From positions 1 through 57,858 of the forward strand of contig MVAQ01000132.1 in the NCBI GenBank assembly GCA_014825775.1: a DNA stretch of 57,858 bases. Direction: 5' to 3'. Shown piece after piece: positions 1 through 11,447 of this stretch (position 1 is the first letter of the stretch; each line of letters opens with the position of its first letter). A program made the translations under genes and the position numbers. The DNA comes from Krasilnikovozyma curviuscula. Taxonomy: Eukaryota; Basidiomycota; Tremellomycetes; Cystofilobasidiales; Mrakiaceae. The notes under the pieces are model-generated. The model did not search any database. It was not told where the DNA came from and worked only from the letters and a program-made list of their open reading frames with translations.

Positions 1-2
1 CT

Positions 3-906
3 TTAGTACCCTCCCCTGCCCCTTGGAGGACCACCCCTTCCTCTGGGCGCGCCACCTCCTCTCGAGAACCCTCCTCCACCACCAAATCCACCACCACGGC
101 CTAATATAACGAATAAAACCAACCAACCTTTAGTCTTATTGTAAATGGACAAAAGAAAAGAAAAAGAACGACTTACCTCCTCCGCCTCTAGAGCTGAAGC
201 CACCCCGTCCAGGAGGTCCACCGCGTGATGAGAATCCACCCCTACCTCCTCGGGGAGCACCTCTACCTCTTCCTCCTCCAGGAGCGCCACGTCCACCACC
301 AGCACCACCTCTCTTTGCGACTGTCAAAAGTGATGAATATAGGGGCGGCGACGGGTCAGAAAACCTTGTTGAAAGAACTAGTGAACCCAAGTAGCTCGAG
401 AAAGTGGATTACTTACCCTTTGGACCAACAACTTTGGGCTTAGGCAAGAACCTCTCAAGCGGCAGCAGCTTATCCGGGCTGATGTAAATCTTGTCGCCCT
501 TCTTGAAACTCGTCGCAACCATGCCCTCGTTCATCTTGATGGTGAAGAAGACCTCGTTGATAGCTCCCAAGATCTCGTCGATCTTGCCAATCTGTGTCTT
601 GTTCTCGAGGTAGATTGGTGCGTTGAAGTAGGGCACTTTCGTCGGCAGCAGGTTTGAACACACCATTTCGCTCTCGCAAGGGTGCATGAAGGCTCCGACC
701 TCTACCCAAGAGTAAGTCGACATGGTGATTAGATGACAAAGAAGAGAGAGAGAGAGATGAATTGGCTAAGGAAAGGACGAACCAGTGACCGTCTCAGGAG
801 GACCGAAATCTTGACTTCGTCCACCAAACCCACCGCCTCGTCCACCACCTCGACCTCCAAACCCTCCTCCACCTCGTGGTGCTCCTCGTCCTCCTCTGAA
901 TGACAT
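3..906 (-). CDS. GAR1: GAR1, H/ACA snoRNP core subunit
   Basis: Subunit of the nucleolar H/ACA ribonucleoprotein that makes pseudouridine in rRNA and snRNA, with Cbf5, Nop10 and Nhp2. Four exons join in frame: 906-783, 701-417, 320-177 and 100-3, giving 216 residues. The N-terminus is an RGG-rich arm. The central Gar1 fold, on the second exon, has the family signatures [37 protein letters not shown] and [17 protein letters not shown]. The C-terminus is a second Gly-Arg-rich arm ending in RGRGGY. The two RGG arms flanking a central domain match yeast and human GAR1. The ATG at 906 opens the RGG arm with MSFRGG, as in yeast. The gene is complete although it ends three bases from the window edge. 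Confidence 0.95.
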
Positions 907-1761
907 CTTCCTAGTTCCTTAAGTTTGCTTGAGTTGAGGAGTTCTTGGGAAACGGCAACGAACGCTGCAGTTTGACTTCCTACTGATGACTTGTGGGAGG
1001 TACAATCTGAGCCCTGAATAAGAGAAATACAATCAGTGTTGGATAGTGCAGCTCATCTGAGTTTTGGGACTGTTGCTTACTGTGTTGTTGCTTTTTGACT
1101 GTCGAAATCCAGGTCGAAATCAGGTTTCCTGCTCTAGGCGAGAAAAAAATTCTGGTGGCGGAAAAGCAGATGGAAGTTGCTTCGCATAAGCAAGGTGTGG
1201 GGATAGCTGGACTGTAACCATAACAGTAGTCAAGGGAAGACAAGAACAGCAGAAGGATATATGAACTGAAAAGAGATCGAAAATCACACATAGCGACGGC
1301 AGCGCATCAACCAGGTGTGGGCTTAAGTCGCAGCAGCGTGTAAGCAAGAGCAGTGAGACCAGAGTAAAAAGGTTGCTATAGCAATTGATATGGGTCTTGT
1401 CTGACGACTGAGACGGAGCAACTCTACGCCGAAGGCTGTCTAGCAACAGTAAACAACACAAACAAAGCAGGAGTACAAACTTAATGTCTTCATTTTTCGA
1501 ACTCAGAAAATACCAAAGTAGTGAAATTAATATGCCCAGATCCTCTAGAACTGCTACCGAGTGACATTGTACCTGACCATATTAGAAGCCGTCAGAAACG
1601 TAAACAAAGCTATCCAGCGTCATCGCGCCACCGATTCAGCTGAGAGGAAAATCCAGGAAGGAGCAGAGTGCAGGGCAGACGACTCTCTTTCTTCACAGAG
1701 TCTCTTGTGACACTAACCTAAAAGCAGCTTCGGATACCCCCCTCCTTCATCTGTTAGAAAA
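907..1761. other. intergenic region between GAR1 and the MBOAT gene
   Basis: An 855-base gap between two divergent genes, so it should hold both promoters and 5' UTRs. Short open frames on the minus strand (980-1461) show no recognisable domain and no splice logic linking them. No tRNA B-box or C/D or H/ACA snoRNA was convincingly seen by eye. Confidence 0.4.
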
Positions 1762-3322
1762 ATGCCCATGTGGGACTCGTTTACCACTTTCACCTCCCGT
1801 CGATTCTTTGTGCCCCTCCCACCGCGCCGCCCCCCAACCCTCGAAACGGCTCTGTATGTCCCACCATTGATACTACTGTTTCTTGTAATTGCTTGGTTAG
1901 CTCAGAGGAAGGAGACGAGACTCGTCAGGCTAGCGTTGATGCCCTTGGGGATCGGAGGGATAATGTGGTTCGCTGGTGGGGTTGAGTATCCAAGTGAGTA
2001 TCGCCGGAATAGAGGTTTGGGGTTAGGAATATTAGCCAATTGACCTCTCTCTGTTCTGTTCTTTCTTTGCTAGCTCCTGAAGAGAACTGGAAAAACTATC
2101 TGATGGGCCTCACAGGTAACACAGAAAAACCCTGCCCAATGATTTTCTTTCTTGCTCATTAGTCTGACATATCCCATTTTTACCTACTCGCACAGGCTTC
2201 TATTACCTCGCCCTCCTACCTCGTCTATGTCTTCCCATCGCGCCCTACACACGTCTTCCAACTTGGCCAGAACCGCCCTCACGCACAATCGACCTACTCA
2301 TCAACGTACACCTCAACGGCTGGTCCTGTTCTTACTATACTTCCCCTGAAAAACCATCTCAGGCGCCATTATCAGCAGCAGGTCATCTGAAGGAAAGCGC
2401 GATCGCGTCGATCTTGCTCGCTGGCATGTCTCTCCTAGGCCGAGGTTTTCCAAGCTTGCTTGGCCAGCCCACTGTTTTGCAGGAATCAGATATATTCAGC
2501 TTCCGTCCTTCGTCAGAACCTCTCCCTACCATCTTTTCCCCTATCCCCCTCCCACCGTACCTCGACTCGCTTTTCGCCCTCTTTCACATCCCGACCCCCC
2601 TCCCCGTTCTTTTCACCTCAACAGTGTGTACTTGGTTGATCGGCTCTGGTGTTTACCTCCTTCTCGAATCCTCCTGGCACGCCATGTCTGCGCTCATGAT
2701 CGCACTTTGCAGGTTCCCGGCGGAGGAGTTTGCAGATTTCTCAAACGCACCGTGGAAGGCGGATTCGGTGCTCGATTTCTGGGGGAGGAGATGGCATCAG
2801 ATGTTTAAAACAACTTTTATGTTCTGTGAGATGAGCTCGTCTTGTGTTTTCGTGATCTTGTTTTGCTCTTTGTCACTGATAACCGCTTTCCTTGCGCTTG
2901 TGTCCTCCCTTATAGACAGCTCTCCTCTCCCGCACTATACACAAGGAATTCTAGTTTTTCTCGTTTCTGGTTTGATGCACGACGTCGGCGTGTTGCCCAT
3001 GGGGTAGGTGTGCACAACTTAACCTATTTCCTAAAAACCTAAGCTCATTCAGTCTCTCTTTCCAATCAGCCTCGGGATGTCACCACACTTAATCACCCTT
3101 TTCTTCCTCCTCCAATCGCTTCCCACGCTCCTCGAAGTCACCTTCGGTCACGTCACGGGCTACAAAGTACGTGGCTGGCTTGGGAGGGTCTGGACAGTCG
3201 TGCTTGTGCTGGGCACAGGAAACCTTGTTGCAGAGGGATGGATCCAGAAGGGTGTGCTTAGAAGTATCGTCGTCCAGCCGCAGAGAGTGGCTGAAGAACT
3301 AGTACATCATTGGAAAAAGTAA
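1762..3322 (+). CDS. Wax-synthase-like membrane-bound O-acyltransferase (MBOAT_2)
   Basis: Predicted multi-pass membrane acyltransferase of the wax synthase/TRI7-like MBOAT group, which moves acyl groups from acyl-CoA to an alcohol. Exons join in frame through small introns after YPSEYR (residues ...VEYP|TPEENW), after LMGLTG and near 3006-3070. The diagnostic block SVLDFWGRRWHQMFK (about 2770-2810) matches the wax synthase signature in which Trp and Arg-Trp-His are conserved. VSGLMHDVG near 2966-2994 carries the expected catalytic His in a hydrophobic helix. At least six hydrophobic segments are visible. A possible further intron (GTGAGA at about 2827 to TATAG at about 2927) is a multiple of three, so either retaining or removing it keeps the frame. 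Substrate is unknown. Confidence 0.75.
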
Positions 3323-3549
3323 CGTTGCAGATTAGAGCCCCTAGTATCGAAAAAAAGACAGTTAGTTGCTTTAGAAGTTTTACAATAGATGCATGTCCAA
3401 AAGTTATGCGACAGATTCAACCTTTTTCTTCATCATTTAAGGAAACTGCGAAACGATTACATCTCAAAAACTTGCCATATCGCCATCACTGTTCACTTTA
3501 CAAAGGTCATCAACTCTTATCGCTCCGCCCACCGGCCCCAGAATGACCC

Positions 3550-4814
3550 TCATTTTCCATCCTGATCCTTCTCCACTTTAGGGCTGACCTGCTCCTCTGC
3601 TTCCCACGGTTTCTTACCACTCGCGGACCCTGCAGGACTGCTGTTTGTAGTACCTGTCGCCGTCTCCCTCTGCCACGATGGAATTGAGTCGGAACTTTGC
3701 TGCTGCCAGGAAGGTATGCTAGGCTTCCCACCGGAAATAAAATTGTTGCTAAATGGCGGCTTTGACGGTGACGCGGATGAGGAAATGGTGGTGCTCAATA
3801 ATGGGCGGAGGGAGGAAATCTCGGATTGGAGGGATGTGAGGGTTGAGGTTAATTGTGATGAGTGTGCTGTGAGGAGCTGCGTAACAAATCGCGAGCGAAA
3901 GGGTGGTCGTGAGCAACTGCTGCTGTTCTGTCCACCACGAGTGAATGGTCACAGCGGCGGGACGCTCACCTTCGGTATTGATTCTCTGATGCCTTCAACC
4001 TCCGTCTCGACCCCTTCTTTCCATTCACCGTCCTTCTTCTCCCTCTCCTTTACCCTTTCAAGCACGCTCTCCACCTCACCGACAACACTCTCAATCCTCT
4101 CCTTCTCCTCCTGAAAGTCCTCTCTGAGCTTATCTACGCTTGCCTGCAGCGCGTTCAACGTCGCATCAAGCGTCGTGTATTGAGATGAAACGGAAGACGC
4201 AGTTTGTTCGAACACTGGTGGTGGGGGCGGCAGGAGGTGCGGGAGGAGGAAGCGTTGGAAGAGCTTTGTGATGCCGTACATGACGCCTGAGGAGATCACA
4301 GCCATAACCTTAAGAGGTTCATAGAAGTTCCATGATTAGCAGGTCAAGGAAGGAAGGTTGAAACGAGTTGATGTCAGTAAACTATCCGGATAGTACGTTA
4401 GCCGCCCCCCTCGTTACAAAACTCACAAAATAGTCCTTCCAATCTCTACCAGGCCTCTGCTGTTGCTGTAGCATCGTCTGGTAGCCAGCGCCATTATAAT
4501 ACCTGGGGTCATTCAGGAAAGCGGGTCGTTGGGCAGGTAAAACTGGCGGTGGGGCTGAGGAGGCTGAAGCAGAGGAGGATGAGGTTCTGAGAAGAGCTTC
4601 TTGAACTTCAGCATCTGTGAGCCCCTTGGTTGTTAAGAACTGTAGACGGGTTGCTAAAGGGGACGAAGAGACCTGAAGGAGCAGACAAACGGGGTGGTAC
4701 TGAGTGAGGAAAGTCTTCAAGGTGGGATGGGTTAATGTCCAATTTCAGACTGACCTTTGGATCCTGTAGGAACGAAACTGCTGACGAGATCAGGTCTTCT
4801 CGAAGAGCTGCCAT
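3550..4814 (-). CDS. PEX14: PEX14, peroxisomal docking peroxin
   Basis: Docking factor at the peroxisomal membrane that receives Pex5 and Pex7 with their cargo. The first exon (from ATG at 4814) reads REDLISSAVSFLQDPKV, then after one intron SSPLATRLQFLTTKGLTDAE and VQEALLRT: this is the conserved PEX14 N-terminal three-helix domain. A proline-rich linker follows (PPPVLPAQRPAF), then DWKDYFV joins MAVISSGVMYGITKLF, the single hydrophobic segment, then a PPPPP stretch, a coiled coil with Leu, Arg and Glu heptads (QASVDKLREDFQEEKERIES) and a low-complexity Ser-rich tail ending DQDGK. The order is exactly that of fungal PEX14. It is head-to-head with GTR1 across 264 bases. Confidence 0.92.
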
Positions 4815-5078
4815 CCCTAAAGCCTGTTATTTTCGTTTGTTTAGAGGAAGACTTGGTTCAAGGTTGCCTTGCGTTCACCCTCTTGCCTCCGAACCAGCAT
4901 CCCATTTTTTTTAAGTCAGTTTCATACTGAAATCTTTTCAAGCCAGTCTAAAATCTCATGCTGATCTTCTTTCATCGCAGTAATATCTGTGTAAGAAGCA
5001 GCTTGTCTGGACTACTAGGACAGATTCATTAGGTCGATTTCATCTGCGGTTGGAATTCCTGGTCAGATTCTGCAAGCG
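4815..5078. promoter_or_regulatory. shared PEX14/GTR1 promoter region
   Basis: These 264 bases separate two divergent start codons, so both promoters and 5' UTRs must lie here. No clear TATA element was seen. Confidence 0.5.
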
Positions 5079-7016
5079 ATGGCTTCTTCTCCAGCCAAAG
5101 CAACGAGGAAGGTATGTTAATACACACTCAACCATTTTGCTCTCCTTTCCAAGGTTGAAATGAAATTTCTCCTTTTTGTTGGAATGAGTAGAAAGTCCTC
5201 TTGATGGGTGGTTCCGGTAGGCTTTCGTCCAGCTGCAATCGGAAGCAGCTGGAATGCTGACCAAGTTTACCCTTGTTCTGTTTATAGGTTCCGGGAAAAC
5301 TTCCATGAGATCTGTGATCTTGTGAGTCCTTCTCCATCGTCACTAAGGTGTAAGAGTGCTTAGCTCAACCCGGCGCCCTCTTTTTGAACAGTAACCAGCA
5401 GAATGCCTCAGATACATCCAGGCTTGGAGCAACCGTCAACATGGAGTCGTCTTCTTTTCGGTTCCTGAACAACTTGGCTCTGAACATTTGGGTAACAGCC
5501 AGACTTCTTGACATGTGCATTGATCCGTTTTCGCTGACACGGCCCTCTTGGTAATAGGACTGTGGTGGTCAACAAAATTACATGGATGGATATCTCGTCA
5601 CTCAAAGACAACATATCTTCTCTGACGTCGCCATCTTGATATATGTCTTCGAGTAAGTGTCCTCCTAGAGAAAGCCGCTCACAAACTCTCCTCTAACCGA
5701 TTTACCCTTCACAGTGGTTCCCGTCCAGCCGCCGAGCTCCAAAATAACAAAGAATACTTCGAGCTGTGCCTAGAAGCCCTAGGAGAGTTATCCGGCACCG
5801 TCGACTCCTCCAACCCGACATCTCCCACGCCAGCCTCATCTTCCGCCACCGGCGGCCCTAAAAGCCCACTCCAAGCAGCTCATGTGTACATTCTCGTCAA
5901 CAAAATGGACCTTGTAGATAACAAGGAACTCGTCAAAGAGCGCTGCCTCGAGCTGGAGAACTTTGCAAAGGAGACCCTCAAGCCGTACCCTGGTATCGGC
6001 CACATCAAGGCACTGGGGACCAGCATCTGGGAGGACACACTATACCGAGTGAGTTTTCAATCTCTCTCTTCTCCAATTCATGATTTTATTTTTTTTTCTT
6101 GAATCTCTCCCCATCCTCTGTGTCGAATGTGAATCTCACTCTGCTCCTGTTAATTTATCTTAACCAAGGCATGGGCTCAGATCATTCGCACCCTCATTCC
6201 GAACGCCGACATTCTCTCCCAACATCTCACGAAGCTTCGCACATTGTCCGAATCCGTCGAGGTCGTTCTTTTCGAAAAACAGACGTTCCTTATCATCGCC
6301 AAGTCCGGGTCGTCCCCTGAGGCAGGTCCTGACTTAATCGGGTCTTCTGCCATTAACAGCAAGTCTTCTGGCGATGCTGGGGATATCAGTAGGGATCTTG
6401 TCCTTGGCGAGGATGGGCTCGATAATGTTGAGCGCGACGCGGGGATTGGAAGGATATTGAAGATGCGGTTCAATGGGATGATTGAGCCGGATGATAATGG
6501 GAAGGTTAAAGGCACTGAGCGATGGGAGGTTATGAGTCGGCTGTTTAAAGAGTGGCGGGCGGAGCTGCTGAGGTTTGTTCCCTCTCTTCTTTACACCTTT
6601 GTTCCGATGTGACAAAATACAAAAGCTAAAGATCTCTCTTTATTCAATTCGTTACGAAAGCCGGATAGGTGAAAACTTCCAGAACTGGGAGATGACGTTC
6701 CCGAACTGCACCATCTCGCTTGACGGCCTGACGGCGTCGACGTACTGCATGATCGTGACTGCCGAGTCAGAGACAAGTAAGTGTGGCTCTCTCTCTCTCT
6801 CCTTCTTTATCTTGCTCTGTCACTTATTAGATGCTCTTCCCCCGGGCCATGTTTACTGATTGGTTGTTGTTTCTCTTCGAATCTGATGGAATTCCCATAG
6901 GCGCTCAAGATCTAACGGAGTACATCCACTTTGCAAGGAAGCACTTTACAGAGATTGAAGAGGGCCTAGTGACGACTCCATGCTCGTACGTACCCCACCC
7001 AATTCCTCATCGGTGC

Positions 7017-7047
<31 letters not shown>

Positions 7048-7207
7048 GGGTTAATGATGTCTCGTTTTTGCAAATAGCATCTGCGAGCATTTTGCGAGCT
7101 CGACGGGGCTGATCAAGTATCAGCCAGTGGAGGCTGAGGAGAGCGATGAGGATGATGAGGATGATGATGAAGGCGAGGGTAGTCAAGAGAGTGAAGAAGA
7201 TGACTAA
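5079..7207 (+). CDS. GTR1: GTR1, RagA/B-type GTPase of the TORC1 nutrient pathway
   Basis: Rag-family small GTPase that with Gtr2 tells TORC1 at the vacuole about amino acids. Exon 1 codes MASSPAKATRK, then KVLLMGGSG, and the P-loop is completed by the next exon as GSGKTSMRS. SRLGATVNMESSSFRFL is the switch I region, NIWDCGGQ the G3 motif (Rag-type, His-less), and NKMDLVDN the guanine-specifying NKxD. GTSIWEDTLYRAWAQIIR and LIPN are typical of the RagA/Gtr1 C-terminal roadblock part rather than Gtr2. The protein ends in a very acidic Asp/Glu tail, roughly 25 residues. An insert rich in Ser and Pro lies between LEALGELSG and the NKxD motif. At least eight introns interrupt it. Confidence 0.93.
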
Positions 7208-8757
7208 CTTGGGGTAATGTGGTATACTGTGATGTCAATAATGGAATCATGGAACGAATAACAACTCGCCAAAGAATATGTCCTAGTTTTCATAATTGCG
7301 TCGACTTTTTGTTGTAAATGGACATCCTTTTCTTCTTTTCATTTCTTTCTAGAAATTTATGGAAGCGATCAGAAACCCATTTGATAAGGTTCAATCGTCC
7401 TACGAACAGGGCCCCTTTTACATTCAGGAAAAGGTGCGTGCCAAAATTTTGTGTACACAATTCATTGTTGTCTTCATAACATGCTACCAACTCTCGAAAA
7501 CATGATGTTGAGTTCCTCTCATCGTCTCGAGAGGCTGAGCAGAACGGGGAACCGTTCATCGCTTGACTTGTGCGTGCGAGCTTTGCGTGAGACCTAAAAC
7601 GAGCGTCCGATTAGCATCAAAGCTGCCTCGCAGTGCAGTTGGAGATCTTATACCTTTCCAATACTGGAAGCGTACTTACTTACTTACCTTTGAAACGTCC
7701 TGTGTACGACTGTTACTTAAAATACACTGCTGAATCAAGGACCTGATTCACAGCTTGCTCGTCATCGCATTGTGATCGAGCTCCAAAATTTTAGTAAGAA
7801 GATGGCGGGCAAGCCAGAGATCGTCAAGGCGCACATAATCCTTGTGCTCGATCTGTAGTAAGTGTTTTGCACCTCTTAAGACATCAGCTATGTACAGAAC
7901 TGACCAGCTAAGAAGGGTGAAGGGGCGAAATGACTGCCCTTATCACGAAGAATATGCTGTCCCCTGCGTCGTCTGTTCGGCTCTCTGTTGTCGCCACTGG
8001 ATCGAAGGGTCCCCTTGTCTCTGCCCACGGACAATTTTTTCCCGTCCTTCTTCTGAACATCGTGCGCAATGCTGCAGCTCCAAACTCCCCTGATTTTTCG
8101 ATCAAAAAGCTCTTAGAAAACTGTAAAATGATTAAAGCCAGGGAGGCATTCTAATCGCAACCCTCAACCATCACCTCTTCCTCTTCTTTTGCTTTCTGCG
8201 CAACAATGATTGATTCGGTGTACACCTTCCTCTTCCTCTCGTCGCTGATTCTGCTCACCGTCTCTGGTAAAGCAGATTCCCTCCTCAACCTGTTTCTCGT
8301 CGAGTTGCCGGCCGACGAGGAGAAGTGGGTCGGCGGCGGGTGCTGACCTCTGAAGAGGGGATGTGCCAGCAAGGTACGAGGTGATCAAAGGTCAGTCGCT
8401 CATAGCTTTCCATTCTTCTGTTGAATGCTACAGTCTACCAGTTTGTTTCTCATTCTTTTTTTTTCTGTCCCGTAGTCCAACCACAGTGTCTTGGACCCCG
8501 CGCAGGCTCGGATCCCATTTCGCATGCTGAAATTCCTTGCAGCACGCTGTCGGACAGCCTCTTTCGAATGCAGTTCTTCTAGTCTGCAACTTCCACTCTC
8601 AGAGACACTATCTGCTTCCTCCAAAGCGATGAAACAGAAGCGCAGCCAGTATTCTTCCGACTCGTTTCATAGTAGCGCCGCCACCACCTTGGTCCCTGTC
8701 TGACAAGCCAGAGATACCCATCCGACCGTCACTTGGACAACGACAATGGGATAGAAT
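7208..8757. other. 1.55-kb region without a gene that can be defended
   Basis: Several short open frames lie here but do not join into one convincing protein. An ATG at 7803 starts MAGKPEIVKAHIILVLDL with a good-looking GTAAGT donor directly behind. A frame at 7930-8154 (74 codons) follows, and an ATG at 8206 opens a 46-codon hydrophobic frame (FLFLSSLILLTVSG). A Ser-rich frame runs to 8703. None has a family signature I recognise. It may be a decayed gene, a long noncoding transcript, or a multi-exon orphan whose joins I missed. Confidence 0.35.
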
Positions 8758-10876
8758 ATGATTGGGCACCGCAGAAACTCATCCAACGCTTCTTCAGTCT
8801 TCAGCTCCTGGTTGCAAGCAGACAATCACTTTGTGAGTCGAGACCGCTCATGTTCTTTCGAAAAAAGATAATTAATTGAATTGCTGGTTTTTCATCGCAT
8901 TCCACTTTGAATGTAAAGAATGGAGCATCCTCTGGTGGAGAAAGACGTTCGAATGCTCCCGTGAGTTTTCTGTCTCTCGTTGGGATCATCCTCACTTTGC
9001 CCTTCATCGCATAGTTTCCCGATCTCGATTTTGACTGACAAGTTGCTGCACTCCTTCTTGTAATGACTATCTGTAGAATACATATAGCTCGACCAATGAG
9101 GTGTTGAATGCTATTGTAAGTGCCGATAAGGAGCCTTGTGATGGAATGCAGCGAGGCTGAGATGCGAATCTCCCTACCAGGACGAAGATATTGAGTTGCT
9201 TGAAGAGTACTCTCTGTCCTTACCTTTCCCAGAAAAATATAAGATCTTACCACCTGTGAGCAACCAGCACTGTAGTTCTCTAACTATAATCCGCTGACGT
9301 TTCAGTTTCTTCTTCTTGGCAGATCGTCGAATCCGCCCCTCTGAACTCCCGCTGGTCTGAGTCAACAGCGTCCACAGAACCGATCACTACCTTGCCACTC
9401 TTCTTCAGACGAGCTAGAAAGCAGATAACAACGCATGACGAGAGGATCCGAGAGGTGGATGTCCGAGAGAAGGAGAGGAAGGGGAAGGGGAAGGAAATGA
9501 CTTGGGTCCAGGTTGAGATGGAACTTACGAGCGAAGGTCCGTTTGAATCGTCTTTTTACCTTTTCAACCCAAAATTTTCTAGAGAACTGATTTTTCATGC
9601 TCTGTGGACTCCAGCTGGTCTCGTAGGCACATCTCCTTCCACATCTGCCCACAACCCAAACATCTCCCTTCCGATCTTCCTTCGACATCATACTATCTCT
9701 AGCAGCACAAACACAAGCACAAACACACTGACGACTGGTACACCCGAGCTGCTGAACAGCGGTGTTGCGGGCCACCAAGGCGAACGCAACTTGCTCCACA
9801 TCTACAGTCGAGGTAGTGACGAGGAGGAGGTGCCGACAAGGCGGATTCCGGCCCAATTCGTGAAGAAGAAGGCGAAACTGGTAGAAAGTGTAGTTTCTAC
9901 GTCAAAGCCGTCGTTGGATACCCTTGTGGAGGTCGGGGTGGTGCAGAATATCAGTACGATGGTTTTCGCTCGTCCGACAGATGCCTTTGTAGGTGTTCGC
10001 AGCGGTAGTATGAGCGAACCTTCTTCCAGCTCAGAAGAATCAGTATACCCTTCTTCCGAGGACCACAACACTTGCAACAGTAGCAACAGCATCTCACTGT
10101 CGACCGCCTTCGCATCCGACTCCTCGACCTTGATATCCGACTCACCAACGGCGCACAAGAGATCCCTTTCGGCGTCTACCTCCTCCTCCCCTTCTATCGC
10201 CGAACGAAGACAAATTAAGCCACTTCAAGCACTGAAAGTGCTTCCTCCGACATTCTTCACCAACTCGCGCTTTGCGAGGGTTGAGAGCGGTGGCATGCCG
10301 CCTGAGATTGAGATGCTGTGGAGCGACGGCGGTCTCCAGACGGCGCTGACGCGAGGGGTTGAGAGAATTAGTGTAGAAGAAACAAACGAGGTAGAGAAGG
10401 TGGCTAAGGTCTCCCCTCTTTTCACCCCTCTTCAGCTGCAACAACAGCATCACCACCTATCCGGGCAGGAGCTGGCAATGACCAGAACTGACAACGAGTC
10501 TGTCGTTCCATACAATCACAAAACCACTCTATCAGCCTCACGCCCAAAGGGGTTCTTCAAGCGTACTTTCCGGCCCTTCAAAAACGCTCCGTCTCGTCAA
10601 CCAGCACAATCATGGGTTCTCCTCAACGCCTCACCTCCCACACACGGTCCACCACAACCACCATGGGCACGGCACCTTGGCGGTGGAGAGCTGATGTACT
10701 CTATCAAAGATGACAGTAGTGATTTAGAGAAGCAGGTGGTGAGATCCACCAGTTTGCGAGCGCTGGTGCATCCGTTCCCGAAAGAACCCATCCGCCCCCG
10801 ACGTTCGGTTCCTCCAATCGACATCTCGAACAAGAGGGAGAATTCTCCGCAGAGTTCAAGTATGAGCGATGTCTGA
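8758..10876 (+). CDS. Ser-rich orphan protein with 5' micro-exons
   Basis: I do not recognise the family. Five exons join in phase 0: 8758-8832 (MIGHRRNSSNASSVFSSW), 8919-8960, 9077-9115, 9181-9255 and 9324-10876, each with a GTGAG or GTAAG donor, giving about 595 residues. The small exons encode NGASSGGERRSNAP, NTYSSTNEVLNAI and DEDIELLEEYSLSLPFPEKY. The large exon begins IVESAPLNSRW, has a folded-looking part (MTWVQVEMELTSEGPF, FYLFNPKFSRELIFHALWTP) and then long Ser, Thr and Pro-rich disorder with basic patches (KGFFKRTFRPFKNAP). The start is the ATG that opens exon 1; no in-frame upstream ATG is needed. It could be a regulatory or scaffold protein; no enzymatic motif is visible. Confidence 0.7.
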
Positions 10877-11447
10877 AGAAGGAAACCCCAACCGCTTGCT
10901 ATTTGTTTGGAAACACCGATGGTGCGCGTTCATTCCCTATACGGCGGCGACTGGTGCCTTCGGTGCTGATGATCAGCGCAGGTGTAGTAGACGGCTAGAG
11001 AGCAGTGAGAAAAGTTTGAGGAGGAAGATTGTTGAAGTGCAGATGAATAGAGGGCCCGATGTGGTTCTGAATAAGTGTGCATGTTCTGTAACAGGATATC
11101 TCTGACCGTGGTCGCTTCTATGCCATAAATATTTTGTGTATATTTGAAAGGATAACATATGTTTATTGTTGTTTGGAGTTTCCTTCTCGTGGCTTGTCGC
11201 AAATAACCTACAGAAAGAAGACAGCTTTGCGAAAGCCGCCCAAATTTCATAGTTTAAGTGTTAGACAGATGCATAGACTTTTGACTGCTGGGTATCTGTG
11301 GAGCAAAATAGCGTGCTTTTACAACATCGTTGATGATTTCTGTTCCAGTCGGACACCAGGACCGCACAGCCATAACGCGCAGCATGTCAGACAAGAACAC
11401 TTCAACTAGAGAGAGCAGAAAACAACTCACAACATACCAAAACCTTC
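10877..11447. other. intergenic region between convergent genes
   Basis: Holds the 3' ends of the Ser-rich gene and HAP5. Only short shadow frames are present; I see nothing else. Confidence 0.5.

Noticed and set aside
225..443. plus-strand frame over the start of the window
   Set aside because: Antisense of the GAR1 RGG region, where Gly/Arg codons open all frames.
1080..1140. Possible tRNA from a GGTCGAAATC-like element
   Set aside because: B-box does not match GGTTCGANNCC and no cloverleaf could be drawn.
7027..7050. TTTTC and poly-T repeat
   Set aside because: Intronic pyrimidine tract before a GTR1 3' splice site, not a distinct element.
9362..9856. 164-codon minus-strand frame
   Set aside because: Lies antisense to the large exon of the Ser-rich gene, whose splice chain and composition are convincing.
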